Assembly: GCF_003350405.1 (NCBI RefSeq)
Contig: NZ_QQAW01000002.1
Span: 186,001 to 250,000 of the forward strand
Source of the DNA: Gluconacetobacter liquefaciens
Lineage (GTDB): Bacteria > Pseudomonadota > Alphaproteobacteria > Acetobacterales > Acetobacteraceae
Reading direction: 5' to 3'
DNA: 64,000 nt
Of the stretch, positions 25,509 through 34,515 are shown piece by piece (position 1 is the stretch's first letter; each line of letters opens with the position of its first letter). The notes below the pieces were generated by a model. It had not been told where the DNA came from. It saw only the letters and a program-made list of their open reading frames with translations, and searched no databases. The translations under genes and the position numbers were made by a program.

Positions 25509-27808
25509 AGAGTCTCAACTGGCCTTTCGGCCGTGAAGACTGGTTTGGCACAGGCGAGGTTGAAAGCTCTGAACTGGCGGTGGCCAGGTACCACCGCTGC
25601 GCCCAGACCCTGCCGACGATGTATGTCATCCTGATGGTCAACGCGTGGCTGCTCGGCGCCGTTTTTGCCCGACAGGCACCCGGCTGGCTTTCGCTCTTGT
25701 GCCCTGCGCTGGGTACCTTGTTCTGTGTTGTGAGGATGCGCGCGTGGCTGCAGGCGCGAAAGGCGGATCCGACGCTTGATCAGGTTCTGGCGGCGCTGGC
25801 CAATACCAGCCGTCTTTCCATCGGGTTGGTCATCATCCAGGCGGGATGGGCGTTTGCCCTTTATTTCTACGGTGACGAGGCGACACGGTCCTTTCTCTTC
25901 TTCTTTATCGCCACCACCACGCTGGCCGTCATATACTGCCTTGCCCATTTGCGGGTCGCGGCGATCCGGCTGGCGATCATCGCCAACGTGACGCTGTTTA
26001 TTCTTTGCCTGGTCAGCGGGACATCGATTCATCTGGCGGCGGCCATGAGCCTGCTTGTCGATTCGATCGGTGGCCTTGGCGTGCTGACCAGTACTTATCG
26101 CGATTTTTCAAAAACCGTGAATGCGCGGGCGGAGGAGCAGCGGCGGGCGAAGGAACAGGAACTGCTACTGCGGATGATCGACAACATGCCCGTGGCGGTG
26201 ATGACGGTGGAGCCGCAGACTTATATCATCAACTATGCCAACCAGATGTCCAAGGCGCTGATCCGCAGCATCGAACATCTGTTGCCGATCCGCGCCGATG
26301 ACCTGATCGGTACCTCCATCGACGTGTTCCACCGCTCGCCGGCCCATCAGCGCGGAATCCTCGCCGACCCGAACAACCTGCCGCACAATGCGCGCATCCG
26401 CCTGGGCGACGAGGTTCTGGACCTGAAGATTTCCGCCATCACCGCCATGGACGGTCATTATATGGCGCCCATGCTGACCTGGGCGCTGGTGACCAAGGAA
26501 GTGGAGGCGGAAAATCGCATCCGGTATCTGGCGCATTACGATGCGTTGACCGAATTGCCCAATCGGATCACGTTCCGCAGGGAACTCGAAGATCGTCTGG
26601 CCACGCCCGGCAATCGCGTGGGGCTGCTCTATGTCGATCTGGACGGCTTCAAGCTGGTTAACGACACGCGCGGGCACCAGATCGGCGATGCCCTGCTTCA
26701 GCAGGTAGCGGCGAGGCTGAAAATGGTCTGCAATGGTCCTGCCGTCACGCTGACCCGTCTCGGGGGAGACGAGTTTGCCGTGCTGCTGCCCCATGATTCC
26801 CGCCAGCAGGCGCTGTTGCTGGCCGACCTGATCGTTACGGCGCTCGGCGCGCCCTTCGATCTGGATTACGATCGGACGATCCGGATTGGGGCCTCGGTCG
26901 GCGTTGCGTTGGCGCCGGAACATGGTGGGGAACCCGATATCCTGCTGTCGCGCGCCGACATGGCGCTATATGCCGCCAAGGAAGCCGGGAGGGGGACCGC
27001 CAGGCTGTTTTCGCCCGATCTGGAGAAGCAGGTGCAGGAGCGCGTGCGCCTGGAGGAGGAACTGCGATCGGCCCTGGCGAGCGGGGATGGGTTGTTCGTG
27101 TTCTACCAACCGATCGTCGATATTCCGTCCGGGCGTGTGACGTCGCGCGAGGCCCTGGCACGCTGGCATCATCCTGAGCAGGGCTGGGTTTCTCCCGGCC
27201 GGTTCGTGCCGGTGGCCGAGCAGTGCGGTCTGATCGACCAACTGGGCGCGTTCATCCTGGACCGGGCCTGCCGGAGTGCCGCGCAATGGGCGGACGAGGC
27301 GCATGTGGCCGTCAACGTGTCTGCCATGCAGTTGGGCAAGGGAACGCTGGTCGATCTCGTCTCGGCGACTCTTTCCGCTTCGGGCCTGCCGGCGGAGCGG
27401 CTGGAGATCGAGGTGACCGAGACGGCGCTGTTGAGCGACGAGCATCGCGGCATCCAGGAGTTGCTGTCGCTACGTGAGATGGGGGTGCGGATTTCGCTGG
27501 ACGATTTCGGGACCGGCTATTCGTCGCTGGCCCATTTGCGGACATTCGCGTTCGACAAGATCAAGATCGATGGCTCGTTCGTGCGGGATGCGCTGGAACG
27601 CCCGGAATGTGCCGCCGTGGTACGGGCCATCGCCGATCTGGGCCAGCGCCTGGGGGTGCGGATCGTCGCCGAAGGGGTCGAGACCGAGGACCAGCTTGAG
27701 CTGGTGCGTGCGGAAGGATGCCGGGAAGTGCAGGGCTATCTTTACGGACGGCCGGCTCCGGGAGAGGCGGATGCGTTGTTGATCGCCGGGCTCGACAGCC
27801 GGCGGTGA
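25505..27808 (+). CDS. Membrane PAS-GGDEF-EAL cyclic-di-GMP enzyme
   Basis: 767 residues, start overlapping the previous stop by 4 bp. About five membrane helices (~35-200) precede a PAS domain (~220-335) of the type found in chemoreceptors ('NMPVAVMTVEP', 'LIGTSIDVFHRSPAHQRGIL', 'MLTWALVTKE'). GGDEF (~345-510) has 'LGGDEFAVLL' and no RxxD site. EAL (~520-760) has EALARW, VNVS, EVTET, DDFGTG, KIDGSF, AEGVET and QGYLYG, all catalytic residues present. Coupled with the MHYT enzyme, it probably forms a two-input c-di-GMP switch; in acetic acid bacteria c-di-GMP stimulates cellulose synthase, but no bcs genes are in the window. Confidence 0.93.
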   Translation: MKSLNWPFGREDWFGTGEVESSELAVARYHRCAQTLPTMYVILMVNAWLLGAVFARQAPGWLSLLCPALGTLFCVVRMRAWLQARKADPTLDQVLAALANTSRLSIGLVIIQAGWAFALYFYGDEATRSFLFFFIATTTLAVIYCLAHLRVAAIRLAIIANVTLFILCLVSGTSIHLAAAMSLLVDSIGGLGVLTSTYRDFSKTVNARAEEQRRAKEQELLLRMIDNMPVAVMTVEPQTYIINYANQMSKALIRSIEHLLPIRADDLIGTSIDVFHRSPAHQRGILADPNNLPHNARIRLGDEVLDLKISAITAMDGHYMAPMLTWALVTKEVEAENRIRYLAHYDALTELPNRITFRRELEDRLATPGNRVGLLYVDLDGFKLVNDTRGHQIGDALLQQVAARLKMVCNGPAVTLTRLGGDEFAVLLPHDSRQQALLLADLIVTALGAPFDLDYDRTIRIGASVGVALAPEHGGEPDILLSRADMALYAAKEAGRGTARLFSPDLEKQVQERVRLEEELRSALASGDGLFVFYQPIVDIPSGRVTSREALARWHHPEQGWVSPGRFVPVAEQCGLIDQLGAFILDRACRSAAQWADEAHVAVNVSAMQLGKGTLVDLVSATLSASGLPAERLEIEVTETALLSDEHRGIQELLSLREMGVRISLDDFGTGYSSLAHLRTFAFDKIKIDGSFVRDALERPECAAVVRAIADLGQRLGVRIVAEGVETEDQLELVRAEGCREVQGYLYGRPAPGEADALLIAGLDSRR

Positions 27809-27821
27809 ACGGTGAGACGCG

Positions 27822-28751
27822 CTACTCCTGCGGAGTGGCGTGACGGGCCCAGGGTGGCAGGGCGAAGGCCTCGATGAAGTAATCCAGCAACGCGTTGACC
27901 CGCGCCGGGCGCAGCGGGCTGGGAGGCGTGACCAGATAGAGCGCGATCGGGGAGGCCTGCCAGTCTGGCAGGATGATTTCCAGGCGTCCGGCCTGGAGGC
28001 TGTCCCAGATCATGAATTCGGGAAACAGGCCGAATCCCAGCCCGGCCTCGAGCGCCGGCAGGAACCCTTCCGCATTGTTTGCGCGCAGGCGCGAGGCTTG
28101 GGACAGCACGTAATCCTTGCCGGAAGGCGCATGGTGCAGTCGGATCGTCCCCGGTGCCGAAGTGTTGGTGTAGACGAAGCTCTTGTGCGCCTCCAGATCG
28201 CGCGGATGGGTGGGGCGGCCCGTTACATCCAGCCAGGCGGGGGTGGCGACCAGCAGCAGCCTGACCGCGCAGAGCCGGCGGGCCCGCAGCGATGAATCCG
28301 CCAGCGAGGAGATCCGTAGCGCGATGTCGTAGCCCTCGGCCACCAGATCGACGATCGAATCGCTGAAATCGAGCGTAAGGTCGATATCGGGGTAGCGATG
28401 CAGGAAGGCGGGTAGGATCGGTGAGAGATGCTTGACGCCGAACGTCATGGGAGCCGCGATACGGATCAGGCCTGAGGGTTTCAGCGTGCCGTCCCTGGCT
28501 TCCGCCTCGGCGGCCTCGGCTTCGGCGATGATCCGGCTGGCATGGCCCAGGGCGTGGCGGCCCATCTCGGTGAGGGATAATTGCCGAGAATTGCGGTTGA
28601 AGAGGCTGGCGCCCAGTGCCTGTTCCAGCCGGGAGACGGCCTTCGAGACCGTTGGTTTGGAGAGCTGGATATCCTCGGCCGCACGTGCGAACGAGCCCCA
28701 TTCGGCCACTTTCGCGAAAATCGCCCAGGCTTCGAAATCGGGCAATCGCAT
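27822..28751 (-). CDS. LysR-family transcriptional regulator (divergent to pirin)
   Basis: 309 residues. Complete N-terminal HTH ('[32 protein letters not shown]', in part) and LysR substrate domain ('[12 protein letters not shown]', '[20 protein letters not shown]' in part). It belongs to the large CrgA/DmlR-like branch. It ends 13 bp from the convergent GGDEF-EAL gene and is divergent from the pirin gene with about 200 bp between, a LysR/pirin arrangement that occurs widely, so it probably regulates pirin. Confidence 0.88.
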   Translation of the reverse strand: MRLPDFEAWAIFAKVAEWGSFARAAEDIQLSKPTVSKAVSRLEQALGASLFNRNSRQLSLTEMGRHALGHASRIIAEAEAAEAEARDGTLKPSGLIRIAAPMTFGVKHLSPILPAFLHRYPDIDLTLDFSDSIVDLVAEGYDIALRISSLADSSLRARRLCAVRLLLVATPAWLDVTGRPTHPRDLEAHKSFVYTNTSAPGTIRLHHAPSGKDYVLSQASRLRANNAEGFLPALEAGLGFGLFPEFMIWDSLQAGRLEIILPDWQASPIALYLVTPPSPLRPARVNALLDYFIEAFALPPWARHATPQE

Positions 28752-28948
28752 GCGGAGCAGCCTCTTTTGAAACGGTCAGGTAGATCTCTTTCCATATATT
28801 TTCTGAGAGGGAGCGTCCAGACGCGGGTGTCGGTGGTGCTGGGACGTGGAAATTGCGGAAACGAAGGGTTTCGCTTCCTGCCGTATCGCCGGTCATCGGC
28901 GGAGGCGTAGGGTCCCTCCAGACATTCAACACATCGGAGGCGATCACG

Positions 28949-29656
28949 ATGATCGACGTTCGGCCGTTCGCGGAATTGGGGCATGCCGATCATGGCTGGC
29001 TCGATGCGAAACATCATTTTTCTTTCGCGGATTATTACGATCCGCGCCGGATGCACTGGGGTGCGCTGCGCGTATGGAACGATGATGCCATCGCGCCGGG
29101 GACCGGGTTCGGCACCCATCCGCACCGCGACATGGAAATCATCACCTATGTGCGCGAAGGAGCCATTACGCATCGGGATAATCTGGGCAATTCGGGGCGT
29201 ACCGAGGCGGGCGACGTGCAGGTGATGTCGGCCGGGACCGGCATCATGCATAGCGAGTATAACCGCGAGCCCGGCACGACGCGCATCTTCCAGATCTGGA
29301 TCATGCCCGATCGTGCGGGGCATGCGCCATCGTGGGGCACGCGGAGCTTTCCCCGGGGCGAGCGTGGCGGCGGGTTCGTGGCGCTGGCCTCGGGTTACGA
29401 TGCCGACGCGGGGGGCGATGCCCTGCCGATCCATGCCGATGCGCGGGTTCTGGGCGCGACCCTGAAGAAGGGGGAGAGCGCGAAATACCGGCTGGGCGTG
29501 GAACGGATGGGTTATCTCGTCCCCGCCAAGGGCAGCGTGGAGATCGAGGGAAAGACGGTGGGCACACGGGACGGCGCAGCGATTTCGGAGACCGACACGC
29601 TGGTCGTGCGCGCGCTCGACGATGCCGAAATCGTGCTGGTGGATGTTGCGGCCTGA
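28949..29656 (+). CDS. Pirin family protein (quercetinase-like bicupin)
   Basis: 235 residues from the ATG at 28949, with GGAGG eight bases upstream; the frame extends further 5' but without conserved sequence. The cupin metal ligands are visible in '[17 protein letters not shown]' and 'HRDNLG', with the Glu of 'SEYN' completing the site. Pirins of the YhaK/quercetin 2,3-dioxygenase type bind Fe or other metals and may oxidise flavonoids or sense redox. A regulator role is also possible. Divergent LysR partner upstream. Confidence 0.88.
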   Translation: MIDVRPFAELGHADHGWLDAKHHFSFADYYDPRRMHWGALRVWNDDAIAPGTGFGTHPHRDMEIITYVREGAITHRDNLGNSGRTEAGDVQVMSAGTGIMHSEYNREPGTTRIFQIWIMPDRAGHAPSWGTRSFPRGERGGGFVALASGYDADAGGDALPIHADARVLGATLKKGESAKYRLGVERMGYLVPAKGSVEIEGKTVGTRDGAAISETDTLVVRALDDAEIVLVDVAA

Positions 29657-29736
29657 GCCTGTTCCGCCCCTGCCCTGAATGGCGGGGGCGGGCGGTGCGG
29701 CTTGATTTTTGCGGCGTGGCGTCGCTTGATGCCGTC

Positions 29737-30432
29737 ATGACGATCAGACTGGATGAGAGCTGGAAGACGGCTCTGGCCCCCGAATTCGACGCACCCTACA
29801 TGCAGGCGCTGAAGGAATTCCTTCAGGCCGAGAAGGCACGGGGCAAGGTGATCTTCCCCAAGGGGGCGGAATATTTCCGGGCGTTGGACCTGACCCCGCT
29901 GAACGACGTCAAGGTCGTGATTCTGGGCCAGGACCCGTATCATGGTGATGGGCAGGCCCATGGGTTGTGCTTCAGCGTGCGGCCCGGCGTGCGCATTCCA
30001 CCGTCGCTGGTCAATATCTACAAGGAACTCCAGAGCGATCTGGGGATTCCGCCGGCCCATCATGGCTATCTGGAATCCTGGGCGAAGCAGGGCGTGCTGC
30101 TGCTGAACTCTGTGCTGACGGTGGAACGCGGCAATGCGGCCTCGCACCAGAAGCGGGGGTGGGAGCAGTTTACCGACGCCGTGATCGCCCGCGTCAATGA
30201 ACAGCGTACGCCTGCTGTGTTCATGCTGTGGGGGGCGTATGCCCAGCGAAAGGCGGCCTTTGTCGACCAGTCGCGGCATCTGGTGCTGAAAGCGGCGCAT
30301 CCGTCACCGCTCTCGGCGCATAATGGTTTCTTCGGCTGCCGTCATTTTTCCAAGGCCAATGAATTTCTGATCAGCCATGGGTTGACGCCGATCAATTGGC
30401 GGCTCCCGGTGGAGCCGCCGAAGGATGTTTGA
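29737..30432 (+). CDS. ung: Uracil-DNA glycosylase (family 1)
   Basis: 231 residues from the ATG at 29737; the larger open frame upstream is spurious overlap with pirin. Diagnostic motifs are present: '[17 protein letters not shown]' with the catalytic Asp and Tyr, '[18 protein letters not shown]', and the DNA-intercalating loop '[11 protein letters not shown]'. It excises uracil from DNA to begin base-excision repair. Repeat copy C follows its stop by 8 bp, and preA is convergent beyond. Confidence 0.97.
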   Translation: MTIRLDESWKTALAPEFDAPYMQALKEFLQAEKARGKVIFPKGAEYFRALDLTPLNDVKVVILGQDPYHGDGQAHGLCFSVRPGVRIPPSLVNIYKELQSDLGIPPAHHGYLESWAKQGVLLLNSVLTVERGNAASHQKRGWEQFTDAVIARVNEQRTPAVFMLWGAYAQRKAAFVDQSRHLVLKAAHPSPLSAHNGFFGCRHFSKANEFLISHGLTPINWRLPVEPPKDV

Positions 30433-30439
30433 AGAGGGC

Positions 30440-30538
30440 GTTCTTCTTTGAAAAAAGAACCAAAAAATATTTATTTTTCAGGATTTTTGTGCTGGGGCGT
30501 GCGAGGTTCCTGAACGGATTGACGTCCTTTTTTACTTG
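30440..30538 (+). repeat. Dispersed A/T-tract intergenic repeat, copy C
   Basis: Begins 8 bp after the ung stop with arms GTTCTTCTTT and AAAAAAGAAC (30440-30460), followed by CAAAAAATATTTATTTTTC, TTTTTGTGCTGGGGCG, GAGGTTCCTGAACGGAT and CCTTTTTTACTTGG. The right end overlaps the TAA stop of the convergent preA gene (30532-30534). More diverged than copy B in the left arm, and slightly shorter. Confidence 0.87.
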
Positions 30539-31800
30539 GCCGCTTGTGCGGGATTGTTCGGATGATGAGGCCAGGTCAGCACCTCATCCACCGGCTGCGG
30601 TACCATGGTGATGCAGTCACCGACCGGGCAGACATGGGCGCAGAGATTGCAGCCCACGCATTCCTCGTCGATCACCTCGTAGCGCCGCGTGCCGTCGCGG
30701 CGCAGTCTGGCGATGGCCTGGTGGGATGTGTCCTCGCAGGCGATATGGCACAGGCCGCATTTGATGCAGGCATCCTGGTCGATTTTCGCGAGGGTCTTGA
30801 ATTTGAGGTTGAGCTGGTTCCAGTTGACGAAATTCGGAATCGCGCGGCCGGTGACGTCGTCTATGGCGGCGAAACCTTTCTGGTCCATCCAGTTGGACAG
30901 GCCGGTGATCATGTCTTCGACGATGCGGAAACCGTAATGCATCGCCGCCGTGCAGACCTGCAGCGTTCCGGCGCCCATGACGAGGAATTCGGCGGCGTCG
31001 CGCCATGTCGAAATGCCGCCGATGCCGGAAATCGGCAGGCCGCGCGTGTCGGGGTTGCGGGCGATCTCGCCCACCATGCGCAGTGCGATCGGTTTGACGG
31101 CCGGGCCGCAATAGCCGCCATGAGTGCCCAGGCCGCCGACTACCGGCATCGGCGCCATGGCATCGAGATCGACCGCGACGACCGACTGGATGGTGTTGAT
31201 CAGCGAGACCGCATCGGCACCGCCGCGCAGGGCTGCGCCGGCCGGCTGCATGATGTCGGTGATGTTCGGCGTCAGTTTCACGATGGTCGGCATGCGGGTG
31301 TTCTGCTTCACCCAGCGCGTGACCATCTCGACATATTCGGGCACCTGGCCGACGGCCGAACCCATGTTGCGTTCCGACATGCCGTGCGGGCAGCCGAAAT
31401 TCAGTTCGATGCCGTCGGCACCGGTCTCTTCCACCAGCGGCAGGATGCGTTTCCAGCTTTCCTCGACGCAGGGCACCATCAGGCTGACCACGATGGCACG
31501 GTCGGGGTGGTCGCGTTTGACCGACTTGATTTCGGCCAGGTTGACGGCCAGCGGGCGGTCGGTGATCAGTTCGATATTATTGAGCCCGACGAGCCGGTTG
31601 CCGTTGTAGTTGAAGGCGCCGTAACGGCTGCTGACATTGACCACCGGCGGGTCTTCGCCAAGCGTTTTCCACACCACGCCGCCCCAGCCGGCCTCCAGCG
31701 CGCGGCGGACGTTATATTCCTTGTCGGTTGGCGGGGCGGAGGCCAGCCAGAACGGGTTGGGCGAGCGGATGCCGGCGAAGAGGCTGCGCAGATCGGCCAT
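30532..31800 (-). CDS. preA: NAD-dependent dihydropyrimidine dehydrogenase subunit PreA
   Basis: 422 residues. FMN-dependent dihydroorotate-dehydrogenase-like barrel ('LNFGCPHGMSERNMG', 'KLTPNITDI', 'GIGGISTWRDAAEF') fused to a C-terminal 2x4Fe-4S ferredoxin domain: 'CIKCGLCHIACED' and 'CVGCNLCAHVCPVGDC'. With PreT it reduces uracil and thymine to the dihydro forms (or the reverse), the first step of reductive pyrimidine catabolism. The gene lies 3 bp downstream of preT on the same strand. No dihydropyrimidinase or ureidopropionase gene is in the window. Confidence 0.95.
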   Translation of the reverse strand: MADLRSLFAGIRSPNPFWLASAPPTDKEYNVRRALEAGWGGVVWKTLGEDPPVVNVSSRYGAFNYNGNRLVGLNNIELITDRPLAVNLAEIKSVKRDHPDRAIVVSLMVPCVEESWKRILPLVEETGADGIELNFGCPHGMSERNMGSAVGQVPEYVEMVTRWVKQNTRMPTIVKLTPNITDIMQPAGAALRGGADAVSLINTIQSVVAVDLDAMAPMPVVGGLGTHGGYCGPAVKPIALRMVGEIARNPDTRGLPISGIGGISTWRDAAEFLVMGAGTLQVCTAAMHYGFRIVEDMITGLSNWMDQKGFAAIDDVTGRAIPNFVNWNQLNLKFKTLAKIDQDACIKCGLCHIACEDTSHQAIARLRRDGTRRYEVIDEECVGCNLCAHVCPVGDCITMVPQPVDEVLTWPHHPNNPAQAAK

Positions 31801-31803
31801 GGC

Positions 31804-33150
31804 TCAGGCTCCGGTTGCGGCTGTAAGGTCGGCATGAATGGCTTCGGCGGCGTTGCGGCCGTCGCGTACCGCCACCACCGTCAGGTCGGCGCCGGGCGTG
31901 CAGTCGCCGCCGGCATAGACGAGGCTGCGCGTGGTGCGGCCCTGGTCGTCGACCGCGATGCGGCCGTTTTCGATGGCGATCGTGCCGCGATCCAGCGGGT
32001 CGGCCAGGAAAAGCTGGCCCACGGCCTTCAGCACCATGTCTGCTTCCAGCGTGAAATTTCCCTGGTCGTGGACCGGTCGGCCATCATGCAGCCGGCCGCG
32101 GGTGAAGGTGACCGAACGGAGTGTGCCGTCGACCCCGTCGAGGCGCAGGGGGGCGGCCCACGTCCGGATGGTGACGCCGTTGGTCTGTGCCCACGCCTTC
32201 TCGACCCCGGTAGCCGACATGGTTTCGGCTCCGCGCCGGTAGACCAGCGTCACTTCCTCGGCGCCGAGGCGGCGGGCCTGCACGGCGGCGTCGATGGCGG
32301 TGTTGCCGCCGCCGATCACGACCACGCGCCGCCCGATCGGGACATCGGCCCCGGTGGCCGACGCGCGGAGGCCGGCGATGAAATCCACGGCGTTCATGAC
32401 GCCATCCAGATTTTCCCCCTCGATGCCCAACATGCGCACGCCGGCCTGGCCGATGGCGAGGAAGACGGCATCATAGGCGGCCTCCAGATCGGCCAGCGTG
32501 ACATCGCGACCCAGTATCCGGTCGGTCTGGATGGTGATGCCGCCGATGGCGGCGATGAAATCGATCTCGTGCTGAGCGAAATCGTCCGGCAGCTTGTAGG
32601 CGGCGATGCCGTATTCGTTCAGGCCGCCGGCTCTGGGACGCGCATCGAGGATGGTGACCGCATGCCCGTGCATGGCCAGGCGGTGCGCACAGGCAAGTCC
32701 GGCCGGACCGGCGCCGACGATGGCGATGTGCCGGCCGGTTTCGGCGGCGCGGGAGAAGGGCTGGGTGCCGGAATCCATCTGCCAGTCGGTGGCATGGCGC
32801 TGCAATGCGCCGATGACGACCGGCTTTTCCTCCTGCGCCGTGCGCACGCATGCGCCTTCGCACAGGATTTCGGTCGGGCAGACGCGGGCGCAGGAGCCGC
32901 CGAGGATGTTGGACTCCAGGATGGTGTGCGCCGCGCCGGCCAGGTTGCCGGTGGCGATGCCCCGGATGAAGCCGGGGATATCGATGCCGGTGGGGCACGC
33001 TTCCACGCATGGTGCGTCGTAGCAGAAATAGCAGCGATCAGCCTCGATCGACGCCTGTCCGCCGGTCAGTGGCGGATGAGCGTCGGCGAAATTTATGGCC
33101 AGACAGTGGGGTGACAGGCGGTTGGCAGCAATGTCCGGGCGCGGATCCAC
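31804..33150 (-). CDS. preT: NAD-dependent dihydropyrimidine dehydrogenase subunit PreT
   Basis: 448 residues, GTG start at 33150 with GGAGG nine bases upstream. GltD/DPD-N-like: N-terminal cysteine-rich Fe-S region ('CYFCYDAPCVEACPTGIDIP', 'GGSCARVCPTEILCEGAC', each in part), then an FAD site 'IAIVGAGPAGLACAHRL' and an NAD(P) site 'VVVIGGGNTAIDAA', ending 'VYAGGDCTPGADLTVVAVRDGRNAA' (in part). It passes electrons from NADH through Fe-S to PreA. A RutR-like operator lies 76 bp upstream of its start. Confidence 0.95.
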   Translation of the reverse strand: MDPRPDIAANRLSPHCLAINFADAHPPLTGGQASIEADRCYFCYDAPCVEACPTGIDIPGFIRGIATGNLAGAAHTILESNILGGSCARVCPTEILCEGACVRTAQEEKPVVIGALQRHATDWQMDSGTQPFSRAAETGRHIAIVGAGPAGLACAHRLAMHGHAVTILDARPRAGGLNEYGIAAYKLPDDFAQHEIDFIAAIGGITIQTDRILGRDVTLADLEAAYDAVFLAIGQAGVRMLGIEGENLDGVMNAVDFIAGLRASATGADVPIGRRVVVIGGGNTAIDAAVQARRLGAEEVTLVYRRGAETMSATGVEKAWAQTNGVTIRTWAAPLRLDGVDGTLRSVTFTRGRLHDGRPVHDQGNFTLEADMVLKAVGQLFLADPLDRGTIAIENGRIAVDDQGRTTRSLVYAGGDCTPGADLTVVAVRDGRNAAEAIHADLTAATGA

Positions 33151-33225
33151 GATAGACGACCTCCGTCATGACGCATGACCTGATGAGTCTATCGCAGAAT
33201 TTGTATTTCTTTCGCAATGAAAAAT

Positions 33226-33241
33226 TTGACCAAACGGTCAG
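33226..33241. promoter_or_regulatory. RutR-like operator upstream of preTA
   Basis: TTGACCAAACGGTCAG matches the RutR consensus of E. coli (TTGACCAnnTGGTCAA) at all but two fixed positions and is a near-palindrome TGACC-AAAC-GGTCA. RutR is a TetR-type regulator of pyrimidine degradation genes that senses uracil. It lies upstream of preT and overlaps the stop codon of the neighbouring phosphatase gene (33238-33240). No rutR gene is in the window. Confidence 0.7.
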
Positions 33242-34515
33242 AAAATTCTCGTGGGGTGCAGATCTGCGGCCGGACAGAGTGCCGTGCCCGCGCAGGTGCC
33301 GATGGGCAGGATGGTTGCGCCATTGCCCGTAAGGTCCGGTTGCCGGGCTGCTCGAAGCTGTTCGAGCCCCTGATGCATGATGACCGCGCGCACGACGCGG
33401 CTGCCATCCTTCAGCCGCCAGCGTTCGAAGGCCAGGGTCGTATCCGGTGCCGTGAAATCGGGCTGGTCGGCAAAGGCCCAGTCCAGGCCGAAGATGGCCC
33501 CCAGCGTGTCCAGGGTCGTATCGTGACCGGCGAACAGGACCAGCCGGGTGTTCGGCCCGATTTCGCTGTGATCGGGCAGGATGACCGGGCGGTCGGCCAT
33601 CAGGTCGATGATGGCGCGGGACAGCACCGCTCCGCGCGGGAAGGCGAAGGCAGGCTGGCGACGGGTGAGTGCCGCCGCATATCCGTGCGCGGGCAGGATT
33701 GTGGCCAGCAGGGCGGCGGCATCCGGCGTGCCCCAGGCCACCTGTTCCGGTGGCATGCCCTGGACGTAGGCCAGCATCATGTTCTCGGCGATGGTGGAGG
33801 CCAGGAGAGGGCCACCCTTGAGATGTGGCGTGCCATGGGAGGTGGACAGGGTCAGCCCTTCGGTCAGGCATGGGCCGGCCGCGCCTGTGCAGCCGTCGGG
33901 AGCGACGAGCGCCTGAAGGCGTGCCAGCGCGGCCTGGACGGGTTGCGGCCGGTGGTCGCGGTCACGGGCGACGGCCTGCGCCAGGGCATTGGTCGCGCGT
34001 GCTTCGTCCCGTTTCGCGGCGCCCGTGCCGACGGCATTGAAGAACGGATCGGTATGGCCTGCCGGTAGCGCATGGGACTGAAGGCCGCAACGGGGCGCAA
34101 GGTGTTCGGCCATGATCGTGCCGCTCTGGCGCGTGCGGTCGTCGGCGGCGTCCGCCCAGATCGCGACTATGCCGGGCGCGGGGCAGCCGGTGGCGGGGAG
34201 GAGGCCGAGCAGGCGGTATCGTTGACCCAGTGCATCCGTCATGGCTGCCAGCGCCGCACGGCCATGCTCGGTCAGTTGCCCCGGCGGGACCGGCCAGGCC
34301 GGCCAGTCGCGACCGGTCTGGGCTTTCAGCTCCGCCGGTGACCTGGTGGGGCTGCGGACGCCGTGGCGGGCGACCAGCACGATTTTCTCCAGCGTTGCAC
34401 CGGCCAGGGCCGAGTCCGGGGTGGCGGAGGTTTCGGTTGCCTGGGCGTTGCTGCCCAGCGTTGCGGCCAGAAGCAGGGTGGCGCCCAAGGCGCGGGCGAG
34501 GGAGGTACTCTTCAT
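33238..34515 (-). CDS. Histidine acid phosphatase (phytase/glucose-1-phosphatase-like), secreted
   Basis: 425 residues with a Sec signal peptide ('ALGATLLLAATLGSNAQA'). Active-site RHGxRxP motif is 'RHGVRSP' (Arg50, His51, Arg54) and the proton-donor HD pair is His331-Asp332 in 'FAGHDTT'. Members hydrolyse phytate, glucose 1-phosphate or other phosphate monoesters in the periplasm. Its ATG overlaps the stop of the upstream TonB receptor gene (ATGA), so the two are translationally coupled and likely act on the same phosphorylated substrate. Substrate not shown by sequence. Confidence 0.9.
   Translation of the reverse strand: MKSTSLARALGATLLLAATLGSNAQATETSATPDSALAGATLEKIVLVARHGVRSPTRSPAELKAQTGRDWPAWPVPPGQLTEHGRAALAAMTDALGQRYRLLGLLPATGCPAPGIVAIWADAADDRTRQSGTIMAEHLAPRCGLQSHALPAGHTDPFFNAVGTGAAKRDEARATNALAQAVARDRDHRPQPVQAALARLQALVAPDGCTGAAGPCLTEGLTLSTSHGTPHLKGGPLLASTIAENMMLAYVQGMPPEQVAWGTPDAAALLATILPAHGYAAALTRRQPAFAFPRGAVLSRAIIDLMADRPVILPDHSEIGPNTRLVLFAGHDTTLDTLGAIFGLDWAFADQPDFTAPDTTLAFERWRLKDGSRVVRAVIMHQGLEQLRAARQPDLTGNGATILPIGTCAGTALCPAADLHPTRIF

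Noticed and set aside
30544-33114. Plus-strand open frame of 856 codons over preA/preT
   Set aside because: It is an antisense shadow of two strongly conserved genes on the minus strand; long antisense frames are common in GC-rich DNA.
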